NCBI RefSeq assembly: GCF_001890385.1
Contig: NZ_CP018221.1
Coordinates: 124,001 to 188,000, forward strand
Length of the DNA stretch: 64,000 nt
Direction: 5' to 3'
Source of the DNA: Tardibacter chloracetimidivorans
Lineage (GTDB): Bacteria; Pseudomonadota; Alphaproteobacteria; Sphingomonadales; Sphingomonadaceae
A program made the translations under genes and the position numbers. Of the stretch, positions 44,835 to 61,850 are shown one piece after another. Position 1 is the first letter of the stretch; each line of letters begins with the position of its first letter. The notes under the pieces were generated by a model. That model ran no database searches, was not told the DNA's origin, and saw nothing but the letters and a program-made list of their open reading frames with translations.

Positions 44835-45215
44835 ATGGCAGACCTTCAGAAAATCGTTGACGACCTTTCGAACCTGACCGTTCTGGAAGCGGCGGAACTC
44901 GCCAAGCTTCTGGAAGAGAAGTGGGGCGTTTCGGCCGCCGCTGCTGTCGCTGTTGCGGCTGCTCCGGCCGGCGGTGGCGCTGGCGCCGCGGCTGCTGAGG
45001 AAAAGACCGAATTCGACGTCATCCTCACCGGCGACGGTGGCAAGAAGATCAACGTGATCAAGGAAATCCGCGCGATCACCGGCCTTGGCCTGACCGAAGC
45101 GAAGACTCTCGTCGAGAGCGCGCCGAAGGCCGTCAAGGAAGGCGTGAGCAAGGACGAGGCCGAGAAGGTCAAGAAGCAGCTCGAAGAGGCCGGCGCCACT
45201 GTCGAGCTGAAGTAA
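44835..45215 (+). CDS. rplL: 50S ribosomal protein L7/L12
   Basis: A 126-residue stalk protein that recruits translation GTPases. It has the N-terminal dimer domain ([28 protein letters not shown]), an Ala/Gly-rich hinge (about residues 37-58), and the C-terminal globular domain ([28 protein letters not shown]...). Present in several copies per ribosome, hence its own translation signals. Confidence 0.99.
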   Translation: MADLQKIVDDLSNLTVLEAAELAKLLEEKWGVSAAAAVAVAAAPAGGGAGAAAAEEKTEFDVILTGDGGKKINVIKEIRAITGLGLTEAKTLVESAPKAVKEGVSKDEAEKVKKQLEEAGATVELK

Positions 45216-45461
45216 CTGAAATCCATCCGCTTCCGGCGCGGCTTCAGGGCTGCGCCGCGAGGCGGGTTTCCGGCCGGTTTCCGGGATAGGGCCTGCAGTT
45301 GCGCAGCGGGCCCAACGAATTGGGAACCGGAAGGACGACACGACGCTGCGGTGTGGTTTCCCAGAGCCGGGAGGCCGCACCCTTCGTCGTTCTGGTGTAT
45401 CTAAAGGCTCCACCCGGCTGCGAGGCCGGACCGGATTTGACACGGCGCGAGGCAGGAACAC
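45216..45461 (+). promoter_or_regulatory. rplL-rpoB intergenic leader
   Basis: A 246-base gene-free stretch. It contains a CGGCGC/GCGCCG-type stem near 45234-45257 without a U-run and further GC stems. In bacteria this gap often holds a partial attenuator and an mRNA processing site that lowers rpoBC relative to ribosomal genes. Nothing more specific is seen. Confidence 0.35.
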
Positions 45462-49619
<4,158 letters not shown>

Positions 49620-49626
49620 TGTTTTT

Positions 49627-49649
49627 CCCCTCTCCCGGCGGGAGAGGGG
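49627..49649. repeat. short perfect palindrome in the rpoB-rpoC gap
   Basis: CCCCTCTCCC-GGC-GGGAGAGGGG forms a perfect 10-base-pair hairpin with a 3-base loop, right after the rpoB stop and 28 bases before rpoC. No U-run follows on either strand. This short palindrome is a common intergenic repeat in alphaproteobacterial genomes; in the mRNA it could act as a processing or stability element. Confidence 0.7.
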
Positions 49650-49676
49650 CACAGAGTTTCGAGGAAGGACTTGGGC

Positions 49677-53939
<4,263 letters not shown>

Positions 53940-53965
53940 GTCTCACCTTCTTTCGTGAACTGACG

Positions 53966-53998
53966 AAAAGCCCGCCGGAACGATCCGGCGGGCTTTTT
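53966..53998. terminator. bidirectional rho-independent terminator between rpoC and rnhA
   Basis: AAAAGCCCGCCGG (53966-53978), loop AACGAT, CCGGCGGGCTTTTT (53985-53998). Stem of 9-10 pairs flanked by A-run and T-run, so it ends rpoC on the plus strand and rnhA on the minus strand. Confidence 0.95.
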
Positions 53999-54053
53999 CA
54001 TGCGTGTTCGAATTGGCGGGCAATCCGGCTGGGTGGGGTCTGCGAACGGGCTC

Positions 54054-54503
54054 TCAGCCCCCGCGCTGCCTTTCGGCGGCGGCGCAGGCAAGCTGGTCTG
54101 CGCGCTCGTTCTCCGGGTGTCCCGAATGGCCCTTCACCCATTGCCAGTGAACGCTATGGGGGCGGGCGGCCTCAAGCAGGGCCTGCCACAGTTCGGCATT
54201 CTTCACCGGCTTGCGGTCGGCCGTACGCCAGCCGTTGCGCTGCCAGCCGAAAATCCACTTGGTGATGCCGTCGCGCACATAGACGCTGTCGGTGTAGAGC
54301 GTGACCTTGCAGGGCCGCTTCAGCGCCTTCAGCCCCTCGATCGCAGCGGTTATTTCCATGCGGTTGTTGGTGGTAAGCGGCTCGCCGCCGGAGAGTTCAA
54401 GCTCCCGATCGCCCTGGCGCAGGATCGCGCCCCAGCCGCCGGGACCGGGATTGCCCTTGCACGCGCCGTCCGTGTAAATCTCGACTTCCTGAATGTCAGC
54501 CAT
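54054..54503 (-). CDS. rnhA: ribonuclease HI
   Basis: A 149-residue endonuclease that degrades RNA in RNA-DNA hybrids. The four acidic catalytic residues are visible: D in [21 protein letters not shown] in [14 protein letters not shown] in [12 protein letters not shown] and D in ENERADQLA. The gene overlaps the thrB stop by one base and is the last gene of ispH-thrB-rnhA. Confidence 0.98.
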   Translation of the reverse strand: MADIQEVEIYTDGACKGNPGPGGWGAILRQGDRELELSGGEPLTTNNRMEITAAIEGLKALKRPCKVTLYTDSVYVRDGITKWIFGWQRNGWRTADRKPVKNAELWQALLEAARPHSVHWQWVKGHSGHPENERADQLACAAAERQRGG

Positions 54504-55459
54504 CAGCCGATCAGGCCTTTGCCGGACTGGATGTAGAAATCGAGGCGGCGGCGGAAGGCGAGCGGATCCTTGCGGTTCACCATCGCGTCGGCGGGCGTGT
54601 TCAGCCAGTCATAGCAACGGGTCATCAGGAACCGCATCGCCGCCCCCCGGCAGAGCACCGGAAACGCCTGCTTTTCCGCCTCCGACAGCGGCCGGAGCGA
54701 TTGATAACCCTCGATCAGCGCCTGGGTGCGGTCGGCGTGATGTTCCTTGCCATCCGCGGAAAAGCACCATGAGGAGTGGGTGACCGCCAGATCATAGGCA
54801 AAGCTGTCGGTGCAGGCGAAGTAGAAGTCGATGACTCCGCTGATCCTGCCGTTGCGAAACAGCGCATTGTCTGGAAAAAGATCGGCGTGGATGACCCCCG
54901 ATGGAAGCGAATGTGGCCATTCCCGCTCCAGCGCGCCCAGTTGCGCGTCCACCAGCGCCGGCAGGTCCGGCGCGATCTGCGCCAGTCCGTCGCCGCATTG
55001 CGCCGCCAGCTTTCTCCAGGCAGCGAGCGACAGGCCATTCCGCCGGTCCAGCGGGAAATCCGCCACTGCCTCATGAAAGCGGGCAAGAAACCGGCCGATT
55101 TCGGCGCAGGCGTCAGGATTCGGCTCATCGAGCGAGACGCCCGCAAGAAACTCGATCAGACAGGCCGGGCGGCCCGCCAGCCGTTGGAGGACGCGGCCAA
55201 GCCGATCATGGATGGGGCCGGGTACGGGCAGACCCTTGCCTGCCGCATGTTCGGTCAGCGACAGGAAGAAGGGGAGGTCCTTCTCCGCCACCCGCTTTTC
55301 ATAAAGGGTGAGGATGTAGCGTCCACGCGTGGTGTCGATCAGATAGTTGGAGTTCTCGACCCCTTCGGCGATCCCCTTGGCCGAAACCAGTTCGCCTTCG
55401 TCATATTGCTTCAGAAACCGCGCGAGTTCATCGGCGGGCACATGCGTATAGACCGCCAT
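54503..55459 (-). CDS. thrB: homoserine kinase (ThrB, alphaproteobacterial aminoglycoside-phosphotransferase type)
   Basis: A 318-residue kinase making O-phosphohomoserine for threonine synthesis. Unlike the GHMP-type of E. coli it has the APH fold: YILTLYEKR near residue 45, the catalytic loop [14 protein letters not shown] (about 188-201) and [10 protein letters not shown] (Mg-binding Asp). It starts [16 protein letters not shown], typical for this class. It lies one base after ispH. Confidence 0.95.
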   Translation of the reverse strand: MAVYTHVPADELARFLKQYDEGELVSAKGIAEGVENSNYLIDTTRGRYILTLYEKRVAEKDLPFFLSLTEHAAGKGLPVPGPIHDRLGRVLQRLAGRPACLIEFLAGVSLDEPNPDACAEIGRFLARFHEAVADFPLDRRNGLSLAAWRKLAAQCGDGLAQIAPDLPALVDAQLGALEREWPHSLPSGVIHADLFPDNALFRNGRISGVIDFYFACTDSFAYDLAVTHSSWCFSADGKEHHADRTQALIEGYQSLRPLSEAEKQAFPVLCRGAAMRFLMTRCYDWLNTPADAMVNRKDPLAFRRRLDFYIQSGKGLIG

Positions 55460-55460
55460 G

Positions 55461-56420
55461 TTACTGAAGCGCCTTGGGCAGCTTGAAGGCGATGCCCTCC
55501 GTCGCGGTCACGACTTCGCGCTCCGTCAGTTCGAAACGCTCCGCCAGCCGGTCGATCACCTCACGCACAAGTGTTTCAGGCGCGGATGCACCGGCGGTGA
55601 TTCCAACCGTTCGCGCCCCGTCAAACCAGGCGAGATCGACGTCCAATCCGCGCTGTACCAGATGGGCGACGCAACCGGAGCGTTGCGCCACTTCCACCAG
55701 GCGAAGCGAATTGGATGAATTGGGAGCGCCGATGACGAGCACGACGTCGCACTTTCCCGCGATCGATTTCACCGCCGCCTGGCGATTTGACGTCGCGTAG
55801 CAAATGTCCTCGCCCTTAGGCGCGAGAATGGCGGGGAAACGGCGTTTCAGGATCGTGACGATTTCCGAGGTGTCGTCCACCGACAGCGTCGTTTGGGTCA
55901 GGAAGGCGAGATTGCCCGGGTCGTTCACTTCTATGGCCTCGGCGTCGGCCGCGGTTTCGACGAGGCTGATCGTTCCTTCCGGCACCTGGCCGAAGGTGCC
56001 GATCACCTCCGGGTGTCCGCGATGGCCGACGAACAGGATGTGCCGCCCCTCCGTCACCATCTTTTCGGCCTGGCGGTGAACCTTGGAGACGAGCGGGCAG
56101 GTGGCGTCCAGATATTCAAGACCGCGCGCCGACGCGGCTTCCGGCACCGACTTCGGTACACCATGCGCCGAAAAGATGACGGGGAGATCGTCGGGAACGT
56201 CGTCCAGATGCTCGACGAAGACGGCTCCCTTTGCCTTCAGCCCGTCCACCACATAGCGGTTATGCACGATCTCGTGCCGGACATAGACGGGCGCGCCATA
56301 GCGTTCCAGCGCAAGCTCCACGATGCGGATCGCGCGATCCACACCGGCGCAGAATCCGCGCGGCGCTGCGATCAGCAGGTCGATTTTCCGGCGTGGCGAT
56401 ACAGTTTCCATGACAGTCAT
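55461..56420 (-). CDS. ispH: 4-hydroxy-3-methylbut-2-enyl diphosphate reductase
   Basis: [4Fe-4S] enzyme of the last step of the non-mevalonate isoprenoid pathway. The three cluster cysteines are visible in [27 protein letters not shown] and [12 protein letters not shown], with the motif [16 protein letters not shown] after the third. Length 319 is normal. It heads the operon ispH-thrB-rnhA and shares its pathway with dxs at 24.3 kb. Confidence 0.97.
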   Translation of the reverse strand: MTVMETVSPRRKIDLLIAAPRGFCAGVDRAIRIVELALERYGAPVYVRHEIVHNRYVVDGLKAKGAVFVEHLDDVPDDLPVIFSAHGVPKSVPEAASARGLEYLDATCPLVSKVHRQAEKMVTEGRHILFVGHRGHPEVIGTFGQVPEGTISLVETAADAEAIEVNDPGNLAFLTQTTLSVDDTSEIVTILKRRFPAILAPKGEDICYATSNRQAAVKSIAGKCDVVLVIGAPNSSNSLRLVEVAQRSGCVAHLVQRGLDVDLAWFDGARTVGITAGASAPETLVREVIDRLAERFELTEREVVTATEGIAFKLPKALQ

Positions 56421-56503
56421 CGGTCATGTCCTTATGCGATCGCTTGTCGCGGGTGAACCCGCTTCCTATGATGCAACCGATAATTGCCAAAAAGGCACGC
56501 CTG

Positions 56504-57154
56504 ATGGCTGCCTCGTCCAAGGAACGCTCGCCAGTGTTGTTTCGCACATCAGCCATAGTCCTGACCGCCGCTCTCGCTCTGACCGCTTGCCAGAGGAACC
56601 CGCTGAAGGTGACGCGGAACCCATGCCCGGCGGTGGCGGTGCCCGCCTATACGGGCGATGTCACGCTGTTCAGCACGCCGGGGGCGACCGCCGCCGATGC
56701 GATCGACACGGTGGCGACGATCACCAACGTCAGGGGCGGCTGCTCGGACGACGGCAGCGAATTCGTGACCAATGTGAGCTTTGATGTGCTTGCCCGGCGC
56801 AACGAGGCGGGAGCGGCCGAAAGCGTTACGTTGCCTTTCTTCGTCGCGGTGGTTCGCGGTGGCGACAAGCTGGTTGCAAAGCAGCTTGGGCAGGTGACCG
56901 TCAATTTCTCCGAAGGGCAGGACCGTGCGCAGGCATCCGGTTCCGCGCAGAGCCGGGTGATCAGAAGCGCAGCCATTCTTCCGGCCGACATTCAGGAGAA
57001 GATCACGCGGGAACGCCGGCCCGGGGACGAGGACGCGGCGATCGACCCGATGACCGAGCCGGGCGTCCGCGACGCCGTGCGCAATGCAAGCTTCGAGGTG
57101 CTGGTCGGATTCCAGCTCGACCAGGCGCAGCTCGCCTATAACGCAACCAAATAG
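56504..57154 (+). CDS. putative lipoprotein, unknown function
   Basis: About 216 residues with a basic start, a hydrophobic stretch (LFRTSAIVLTAALAL) and a lipobox LTAC before QRNPLKVTRNPCPAVAVPAY. Mature protein: VTNVSFDVLARRN and VTLPFFVAVVRGGDKLV suggest a mostly beta structure; two more Cys (CPAV, GGCSDDG) may form a disulfide. It is a well known hypothetical group in sphingomonads but no function is known to me. I chose the ATG at 56504 (AAGG upstream); in-frame ATGs at 56468 and 56471 are alternatives. msrA follows 14 bases later. Confidence 0.75.
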   Translation: MAASSKERSPVLFRTSAIVLTAALALTACQRNPLKVTRNPCPAVAVPAYTGDVTLFSTPGATAADAIDTVATITNVRGGCSDDGSEFVTNVSFDVLARRNEAGAAESVTLPFFVAVVRGGDKLVAKQLGQVTVNFSEGQDRAQASGSAQSRVIRSAAILPADIQEKITRERRPGDEDAAIDPMTEPGVRDAVRNASFEVLVGFQLDQAQLAYNATK

Positions 57155-57168
57155 GACCGGAGAAGACG

Positions 57169-57705
57169 ATGGCCACCGACATCGCGATTCTCGCTGGCGG
57201 GTGCTTCTGGTGCGTGGAGCCGATCTTCAATGATCTGAAGGGCGTGCTGTCGGTGGAAAGCGGTTATACCGGCGGCCGGGTCGCGAACCCGACCTATCGC
57301 CAGGTCTGCGACGGCGATACCGGCCATGCCGAGGCGGTCCGGGTGGAGTTTGACCCCGACATCATCAGCTATGACGATATTCTGGATATTTTCCTGCACA
57401 TCCACGATCCCACGCAATTGAACCGGCAGGGCAATGACGTGGGCACGCAATACCGCTCGGCGATTTTTCCGAACTCGCCGGAACAGGAGGCCGCGGCCAG
57501 CGCCGCAATTGAGCGCAACCAGTCTGATTGGCCCCAGCCGATCGTGACCACGGTCGAACCCTTCGACATCTGGTGGCGGGCCGAGGATTATCATCAGGAG
57601 TATTTCGACCGCGAAGGCGGCCGGAACCCCTATTGCATCGCGGTTGCGGCCCCAAAGCTCGCGAAGTTCCGCAAGAGCTACGCCGACAGGCTCAAGACGG
57701 CCTGA
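57169..57705 (+). CDS. msrA: peptide-methionine (S)-S-oxide reductase
   Basis: A 178-residue repair enzyme reducing the S-form of methionine sulfoxide. The catalytic Cys is in GGCFWCVEPIF near residue 11, followed by GYTGGRVANPTY, GHAEAVRVEFDP, and the substrate pocket DVGTQYRSAIF and the C-terminal YHQEYFDREG. Its 3' end overlaps the convergent tsaC-family gene by 14 bases. Confidence 0.97.
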   Translation: MATDIAILAGGCFWCVEPIFNDLKGVLSVESGYTGGRVANPTYRQVCDGDTGHAEAVRVEFDPDIISYDDILDIFLHIHDPTQLNRQGNDVGTQYRSAIFPNSPEQEAAASAAIERNQSDWPQPIVTTVEPFDIWWRAEDYHQEYFDREGGRNPYCIAVAAPKLAKFRKSYADRLKTA

Positions 57706-58657
57706 GCGGGCGTTCCGCGGCCGCGCGACGCAGCCGGTCGTTTATGGCGCGGCCAAGCCCTGTATCGGGAACCGGCGCAATGGCGATTGCATCCCTGCCG
57801 CTATCTTCGGCGATGTGAAGCAGATCGAACAGGCGGACGGCTGCTTCCACAAGGTCGCCGGAAGGGGAAAGGTTCACGTCCCCGCCCATGTCGCCGAACC
57901 CGATCAGGAACTCGCCCGGCATTGCCGAGAGCGCATTAAGCCGCACCGGTTGGCGGGGGGCGTAGTGGCTCATCAATTGCCCGGGCGCTGACGGCCTGCC
58001 TTCTGACTCGGTGACGGCGCGGCCCAGGCCAAGCGTTTCCGCCGGAATCGCGCCCTCGCGAAGCAGGCGCAAGCCATCCGGCGTCACGGCGACGATCGTT
58101 GATTCCAGGCCAGCCGTGGTCGGCCCGGCGTCGAGGATGAGTGGGATGCGCCCGCCAAGGCTGCGCAACACATGTTCGGCGCGGGTCGGGCTGATCCGTC
58201 CCGAGGCATTGGCCGACGGCGCTGCCAGAGGCCTGCCGACGGAAGCGATGAGCGCCTGCGCGACAGGGTGATCGGGACAGCGGACGGCGAGCGTGGGGAG
58301 GCCGGCCGTGACCAGCGACGAGATCGCCGTCTCGGGGCAGAGCGTCAGCACTAATGTGAGCGGCCCCGGCCAGAACCGCGCCATCAGATCAAGCGCTTGC
58401 CGAGGAACTGCGACGTATTGCCGCGCCATTTCGAGCCCGGTGACGTGAGCGATCAATGGATTGAAGCTGGGGCGGCCCTTTGCCGCATAGACCTGTGCAA
58501 CCGCGTCGGCGTTGGTGGCGTCACAGGCGAGGCCATAGACGGTCTCGGTCGGGATCGCGACCGGCCGGCCTTCGCGAATCAACGCGGCGGCGAGCGCAAT
58601 GCTTTCAGCCGATATGTCGGCGACGCGAGTCTCGTAGAGAGGCGGGGATTCGGTCAT
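57692..58657 (-). CDS. tsaC: L-threonylcarbamoyladenylate synthase (Sua5 type)
   Basis: Makes threonylcarbamoyl-AMP for the universal t6A37 tRNA modification. The YrdC domain (about residues 18-195) has GRPVAIPTETVYGLACDATN, KGRPSFNPLIAHV, SANASGRISPTRAEHV; a C-terminal Sua5 domain follows (LMSHYAPRQPVRLNALSA to the end). At 321 residues it is the long Sua5 form, not the short TsaC. It overlaps msrA convergently. Confidence 0.93.
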   Translation of the reverse strand: MTESPPLYETRVADISAESIALAAALIREGRPVAIPTETVYGLACDATNADAVAQVYAAKGRPSFNPLIAHVTGLEMARQYVAVPRQALDLMARFWPGPLTLVLTLCPETAISSLVTAGLPTLAVRCPDHPVAQALIASVGRPLAAPSANASGRISPTRAEHVLRSLGGRIPLILDAGPTTAGLESTIVAVTPDGLRLLREGAIPAETLGLGRAVTESEGRPSAPGQLMSHYAPRQPVRLNALSAMPGEFLIGFGDMGGDVNLSPSGDLVEAAVRLFDLLHIAEDSGRDAIAIAPVPDTGLGRAINDRLRRAAAERPLRPS

Positions 58658-58695
58658 TCACGCGCTATAGCGGCGTGGAAGAAATCCGGAAAAGC

Positions 58696-58727
58696 AAAAG
58701 GGGCGCGATGTCTCCACCGCGCCCCTT
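58696..58727 (-). terminator. rho-independent terminator of the PEP-CTERM gene
   Basis: Read on the minus strand, a GGGGCGCG/CGCGCCCC stem (58725-58718 with 58707-58700) with a 10-base loop is followed by TTTTGCTTTT. It lies 22 bases after the stop at 58749. Confidence 0.85.
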
Positions 58728-58748
58728 CAAATGCGCTTGTCGCTTGGC

Positions 58749-59450
58749 TCAGGCGAGGACCTGGGCGGCCGTGCGGCGACGACGCAGCGACATGCCGATC
58801 AGGCCGAAGCCCGCGATCATGGTCATCCAGGTCGCCGGTTCGGGGATTTCCGAAACCAGGCCGATGCCCGAATCGCCGCTGAAGCCGAGTTCTTCGGAAT
58901 CGAGCGACTGCCAGCGGATGATGCCGTCATCGAGTTCGAGGGAAGCCAAGTCCGAAGAGAAGTTCAGCGTGATCGTGCCGGTGATGAAATTGCCGGTCGT
59001 CGGCCCTGCATTGCCGCCGCCCTGGCAGGCGCCGCCGCCGGGATTGCCGTTGATGCAAACGTTCCGATCTCCGCCGAGACCATCCAGCGATGGGAAGCCG
59101 CCCGGCGTGAAGGTCTTGTTGAAGACGTCGTCGCCATCGACCGATCCGCCGGTGAAGCCGCCGCTCAGAACGTCAAATCCAAGCGCAGTGATGCGGGTTT
59201 TTTCCCAGATCGACGGATCCGACAGGTTCGACAGCTTGTAGACGAGCGTCCAGCTGTCCGTGCCTGCGCCGCTGACCGTCAGATCCAGCGTCGCCGCCAG
59301 TCCAGGGACGGGATCAGGATAGAGCGAATAGCTTTCCGAGATGCCGTTGAAGTTCAGCGAATAGTCACCGTTGGTAAACGTCGCGGCCTGTGCGGGCGCC
59401 ACAGCGGCAAGGCTGATCCCCGTCAACAGAGCAAAAACCGATTTGCGCAT
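58749..59450 (-). CDS. PEPxxWA-CTERM sorting-domain exported protein
   Basis: A 233-residue secreted protein. It has a Sec signal (MRKSVFALLTGISLAAVAPAQA), a beta-rich body of unknown fold, and a C-terminal sorting signal: EIPEPATWMTMIAGFGLIGMSLRRRR, i.e. the PEP motif, a hydrophobic helix and a basic tail. It should be cut and anchored by an exosortase (Xrt) and exposed with exopolysaccharide. One Trp-x-Thr instead of Trp-Ala follows PEP-x-x, still within the family. The body has the Cys pair NVCINGNPGGGACQ. AAGGA precedes the ATG. A consensus sigma-54 promoter lies upstream. Confidence 0.93.
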   Translation of the reverse strand: MRKSVFALLTGISLAAVAPAQAATFTNGDYSLNFNGISESYSLYPDPVPGLAATLDLTVSGAGTDSWTLVYKLSNLSDPSIWEKTRITALGFDVLSGGFTGGSVDGDDVFNKTFTPGGFPSLDGLGGDRNVCINGNPGGGACQGGGNAGPTTGNFITGTITLNFSSDLASLELDDGIIRWQSLDSEELGFSGDSGIGLVSEIPEPATWMTMIAGFGLIGMSLRRRRTAAQVLA

Positions 59451-59488
59451 TTTCGTTGTCCTTGCACCAATTACTCAACGCAATGTTA

Positions 59489-59505
59489 AGCAATTGCCGT
59501 GCCAG
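59489..59505 (-). promoter_or_regulatory. sigma-54 (RpoN) promoter of the PEP-CTERM gene
   Basis: On the minus strand CTGGCACG-GCAA-TTGCT (59505-59489) matches the sigma-54 consensus YTGGCACGRNNNTTGCW at every defined base, with correct -24 GG and -12 GC spacing. The ATG is 38 bases downstream of the -12 element. Activation would need an enhancer-binding protein; in this protein class PrsR-type regulators are known to do this. Confidence 0.85.
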
Positions 59506-59608
59506 GCGCGGAAATCCGCCATTTCGGCCGTTTTTTGACGACTGTAATGTAATCAATTCCGACAATCGGAATGGAATTACTGTCCCATTTGGGGACGATC
59601 CATCTCCG

Positions 59609-60196
59609 TTACGGCACAGGGTTCCAGCGCTCTACCTTATCGTCGAATGCCGGCCTTGGCCGCTCCTCGAGATCGCGCGACGGACTGCCGATAAAGATGA
59701 AGCCTGCGATCCGCTCATGCGCGCGGCCGAAGGCGTTGCGGACGGCATCCGAATAGGAGGGCCAGCCGGTGAGCCAGCCGCCCACAAACCCCATCGCATG
59801 CGCTGCGGCGAGCAGGTTCATGCACGCCGCGCCGCACGACAGTTCCTGTTCCCACTGGGGGATCTGGCTGGCGATGGCAGGCGAGTAGAGGGCCACCACC
59901 AGGGTGGGGGCCTGGCGTGCGAACTGATCCATCGCTTCCAGCTCAAGCCGCCCGGCTCCGGGCTTTTCGGCCCGGTAGGCATCGACCAGCAGCTTTGCCA
60001 GAAGGTCGCGCTGATCCTGTTCGACGATCACGAAGCGCCACGGCGCGAGCTTGCCGTGATCGGGCACCCGCATCGCGGCTTCCAGAATCGTGTGGAGCTG
60101 GCCGGCGTCCGGGCCGGGCGCGATCATGTCGCGCGGCTTGCCGGACCGACGCGAAAGAAGAAGGGCCAGCGGCGATGAGGTGTCGTTGAAATCCAT
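59609..60196 (-). CDS. nitroreductase family protein (YdjA-like)
   Basis: A 195-residue FMN-dependent oxidoreductase. Visible are the FMN-binding SRRSGKPRDMIAPGP near residue 16, AMRVPDHGKLAPWRFVIV near 42, and GAACMNLLAAAHAMGFVGGWLTGW near 115. The short YdjA-like form lacks a known physiological substrate. A hairpin GTCCC/GGGAC (about 59582-59596) lies just after its stop without a U-run. The gene is alone. Confidence 0.9.
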   Translation of the reverse strand: MDFNDTSSPLALLLSRRSGKPRDMIAPGPDAGQLHTILEAAMRVPDHGKLAPWRFVIVEQDQRDLLAKLLVDAYRAEKPGAGRLELEAMDQFARQAPTLVVALYSPAIASQIPQWEQELSCGAACMNLLAAAHAMGFVGGWLTGWPSYSDAVRNAFGRAHERIAGFIFIGSPSRDLEERPRPAFDDKVERWNPVP

Positions 60197-60329
60197 GATC
60201 GGCGGCTAGCATGAAGGCGCGGCGCGGCCAAGCCGGACGAGTTTGGGCTTCACAGCGGCGCGCCGTGCGCTAGTCTCCCGCGTATCGGGGGCCGGCGCTT
60301 GCCGGTTTGTTTGGGGAGCTTATCGACTT

Positions 60330-61850
60330 ATGGCCATTGCCGCCATTCCAGACGAGCCACGGCAAGCAACGATCTTGGGCCACCCCAAAGGGCTGTTCGT
60401 CCTGTTTTTCACCGAGATGTGGGAGCGCTTTTCCTATTATGGAATGCGGGCGCTCCTGATCTTCTATCTCACCCAGCACTGGCTGTTTTCCGATCAGGAC
60501 GCCTCGATCATCTACGGCGCGTACACCGCGCTCGTCTACATCACGCCGGTGATCGGCGGCTATCTGGCGGACCGCTATCTGGGCCAGCGCAAGGCCGTGC
60601 TGTTCGGTGCGGTGCTGCTCACCTTCGGCCATTTCCTGATGGGATTCGAGGGCGACGGCGGGCAACAGGGCTATGCGATCAACCTGTTCTGGCTGGCGCT
60701 GTCGTTCATCATCGTCGGCTCCGGATTTCTGAAGGCCAATATCTCGGTCATCGTCGGCCAGCTCTATCCGCGCACCGACGTGCGGCGGGACGCCGCCTAT
60801 ACGATCTTCTACATGGGCATCAATGTGGGCGCTGCGCTTGGCGCCTTTGCATGCGGACTTGTGGGGCAAACCTATGGCTGGGCCTATGGCTTCGGCCTTG
60901 CGGGCTTCGGCATGCTGCTGGGGCTTCTAGTGTTCGTGGTCTTCCGGCCGCTGCTGTTGGGAAGGGGGGAGGCGCCCGATCCCGCGGCGCTGAAAAGGCG
61001 CGTCGCCGGAGTGAAGCTGGAATGGCTGCTCTATCTGTTCGGCGTCGCGGCGGTGGGCGTGAGCTGGTTCATGGTCCAGCATCAGGCACTGGTCGGCTGG
61101 CTTCTGGGCGGCGCGGGGGCGGTGCTTGTTCTTTATGTGCTTCACACCGCCGTCACCAAGCTGTCCCGCGACGAACGCGACCGCATATTCGCGGCGATCT
61201 TCCTCATTTTCGGATCGATCCTGTTCTGGGCGCTGTTCGAGCAGGCCGGGTCTTCGCTCAACCTGTTCACCGATCGCCACGTCGACAGGGCCGGGGTTCC
61301 GGCGTCCGTGTTCCAGTCGGTGAATCCGGTCTATATCGTCCTGCTCGGGCCGCTGTTCGCATGGCTGTGGACCGCCCTTGGGCGACGCGGGCTTGAGCCC
61401 TCGGCCCCGGCCAAATTCGGGCTGGCGATGATCCAGCTCGGGGCAGGGTTTCTCGTGCTGGTGGCAGGCGCATCGGCGTTCGGGATGGATAATCTGACGC
61501 CGGTGGTCTTCGTCTTCCTGATCTACCTCCTGCACACGACTGGAGAGCTTTGCCTGTCGCCCGTCGGCCTTTCCGCAATGAACCGGCTGGCCCCGGCGCA
61601 CATGGCTTCGCTCATCATGGGCACATGGTTCTTTGCCTCGGCCACCGGCAATTTTGTCTCGGGGCTGATCGCGGCGGCAACAGGCGCGGAAGGACTGGAG
61701 GGGGAGACGGCGGGCAAGGAGACGGTACTTTCGGTCTACAGCACGGTCGGCTGGACGGCCGTTGCGGTCGGCGTCGGTGTGATGCTGATCTCGCCCCTGG
61801 TGCTGCGGCTGATGCACCTCGACACGTTGAAGGACGAAGAACTGGCATGA
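60330..61850 (+). CDS. POT family di/tripeptide-proton symporter
   Basis: A 506-residue MFS transporter of the proton-dependent oligopeptide (POT/PTR2) family. The N-terminal signature FTEMWERFSYYGMRALLIFYL carries the ExxER proton site, the PTR2 motif is GGYLADRYLGQRKAVLFGAVL, and SLNLFTDR with FQSVNPVYIVLLGPLFAWLW lies in the C-half. It has an extra pair of helices between the two six-helix halves, as usual in bacteria. GGGGAG is upstream of the ATG at 60330. It is coupled by ATGA overlap to an exported amidohydrolase, which suggests uptake of peptide-like products. Confidence 0.93.
   Translation: MAIAAIPDEPRQATILGHPKGLFVLFFTEMWERFSYYGMRALLIFYLTQHWLFSDQDASIIYGAYTALVYITPVIGGYLADRYLGQRKAVLFGAVLLTFGHFLMGFEGDGGQQGYAINLFWLALSFIIVGSGFLKANISVIVGQLYPRTDVRRDAAYTIFYMGINVGAALGAFACGLVGQTYGWAYGFGLAGFGMLLGLLVFVVFRPLLLGRGEAPDPAALKRRVAGVKLEWLLYLFGVAAVGVSWFMVQHQALVGWLLGGAGAVLVLYVLHTAVTKLSRDERDRIFAAIFLIFGSILFWALFEQAGSSLNLFTDRHVDRAGVPASVFQSVNPVYIVLLGPLFAWLWTALGRRGLEPSAPAKFGLAMIQLGAGFLVLVAGASAFGMDNLTPVVFVFLIYLLHTTGELCLSPVGLSAMNRLAPAHMASLIMGTWFFASATGNFVSGLIAAATGAEGLEGETAGKETVLSVYSTVGWTAVAVGVGVMLISPLVLRLMHLDTLKDEELA

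Noticed and set aside
59556..59572. Perfect 7-base dyad ATTCCGA-CAA-TCGGAAT upstream of the PEP-CTERM gene as an activator site
   Set aside because: It lies about 50-65 bases upstream of the -24 element and could be an enhancer site, but one copy of unknown specificity is too little to claim it.
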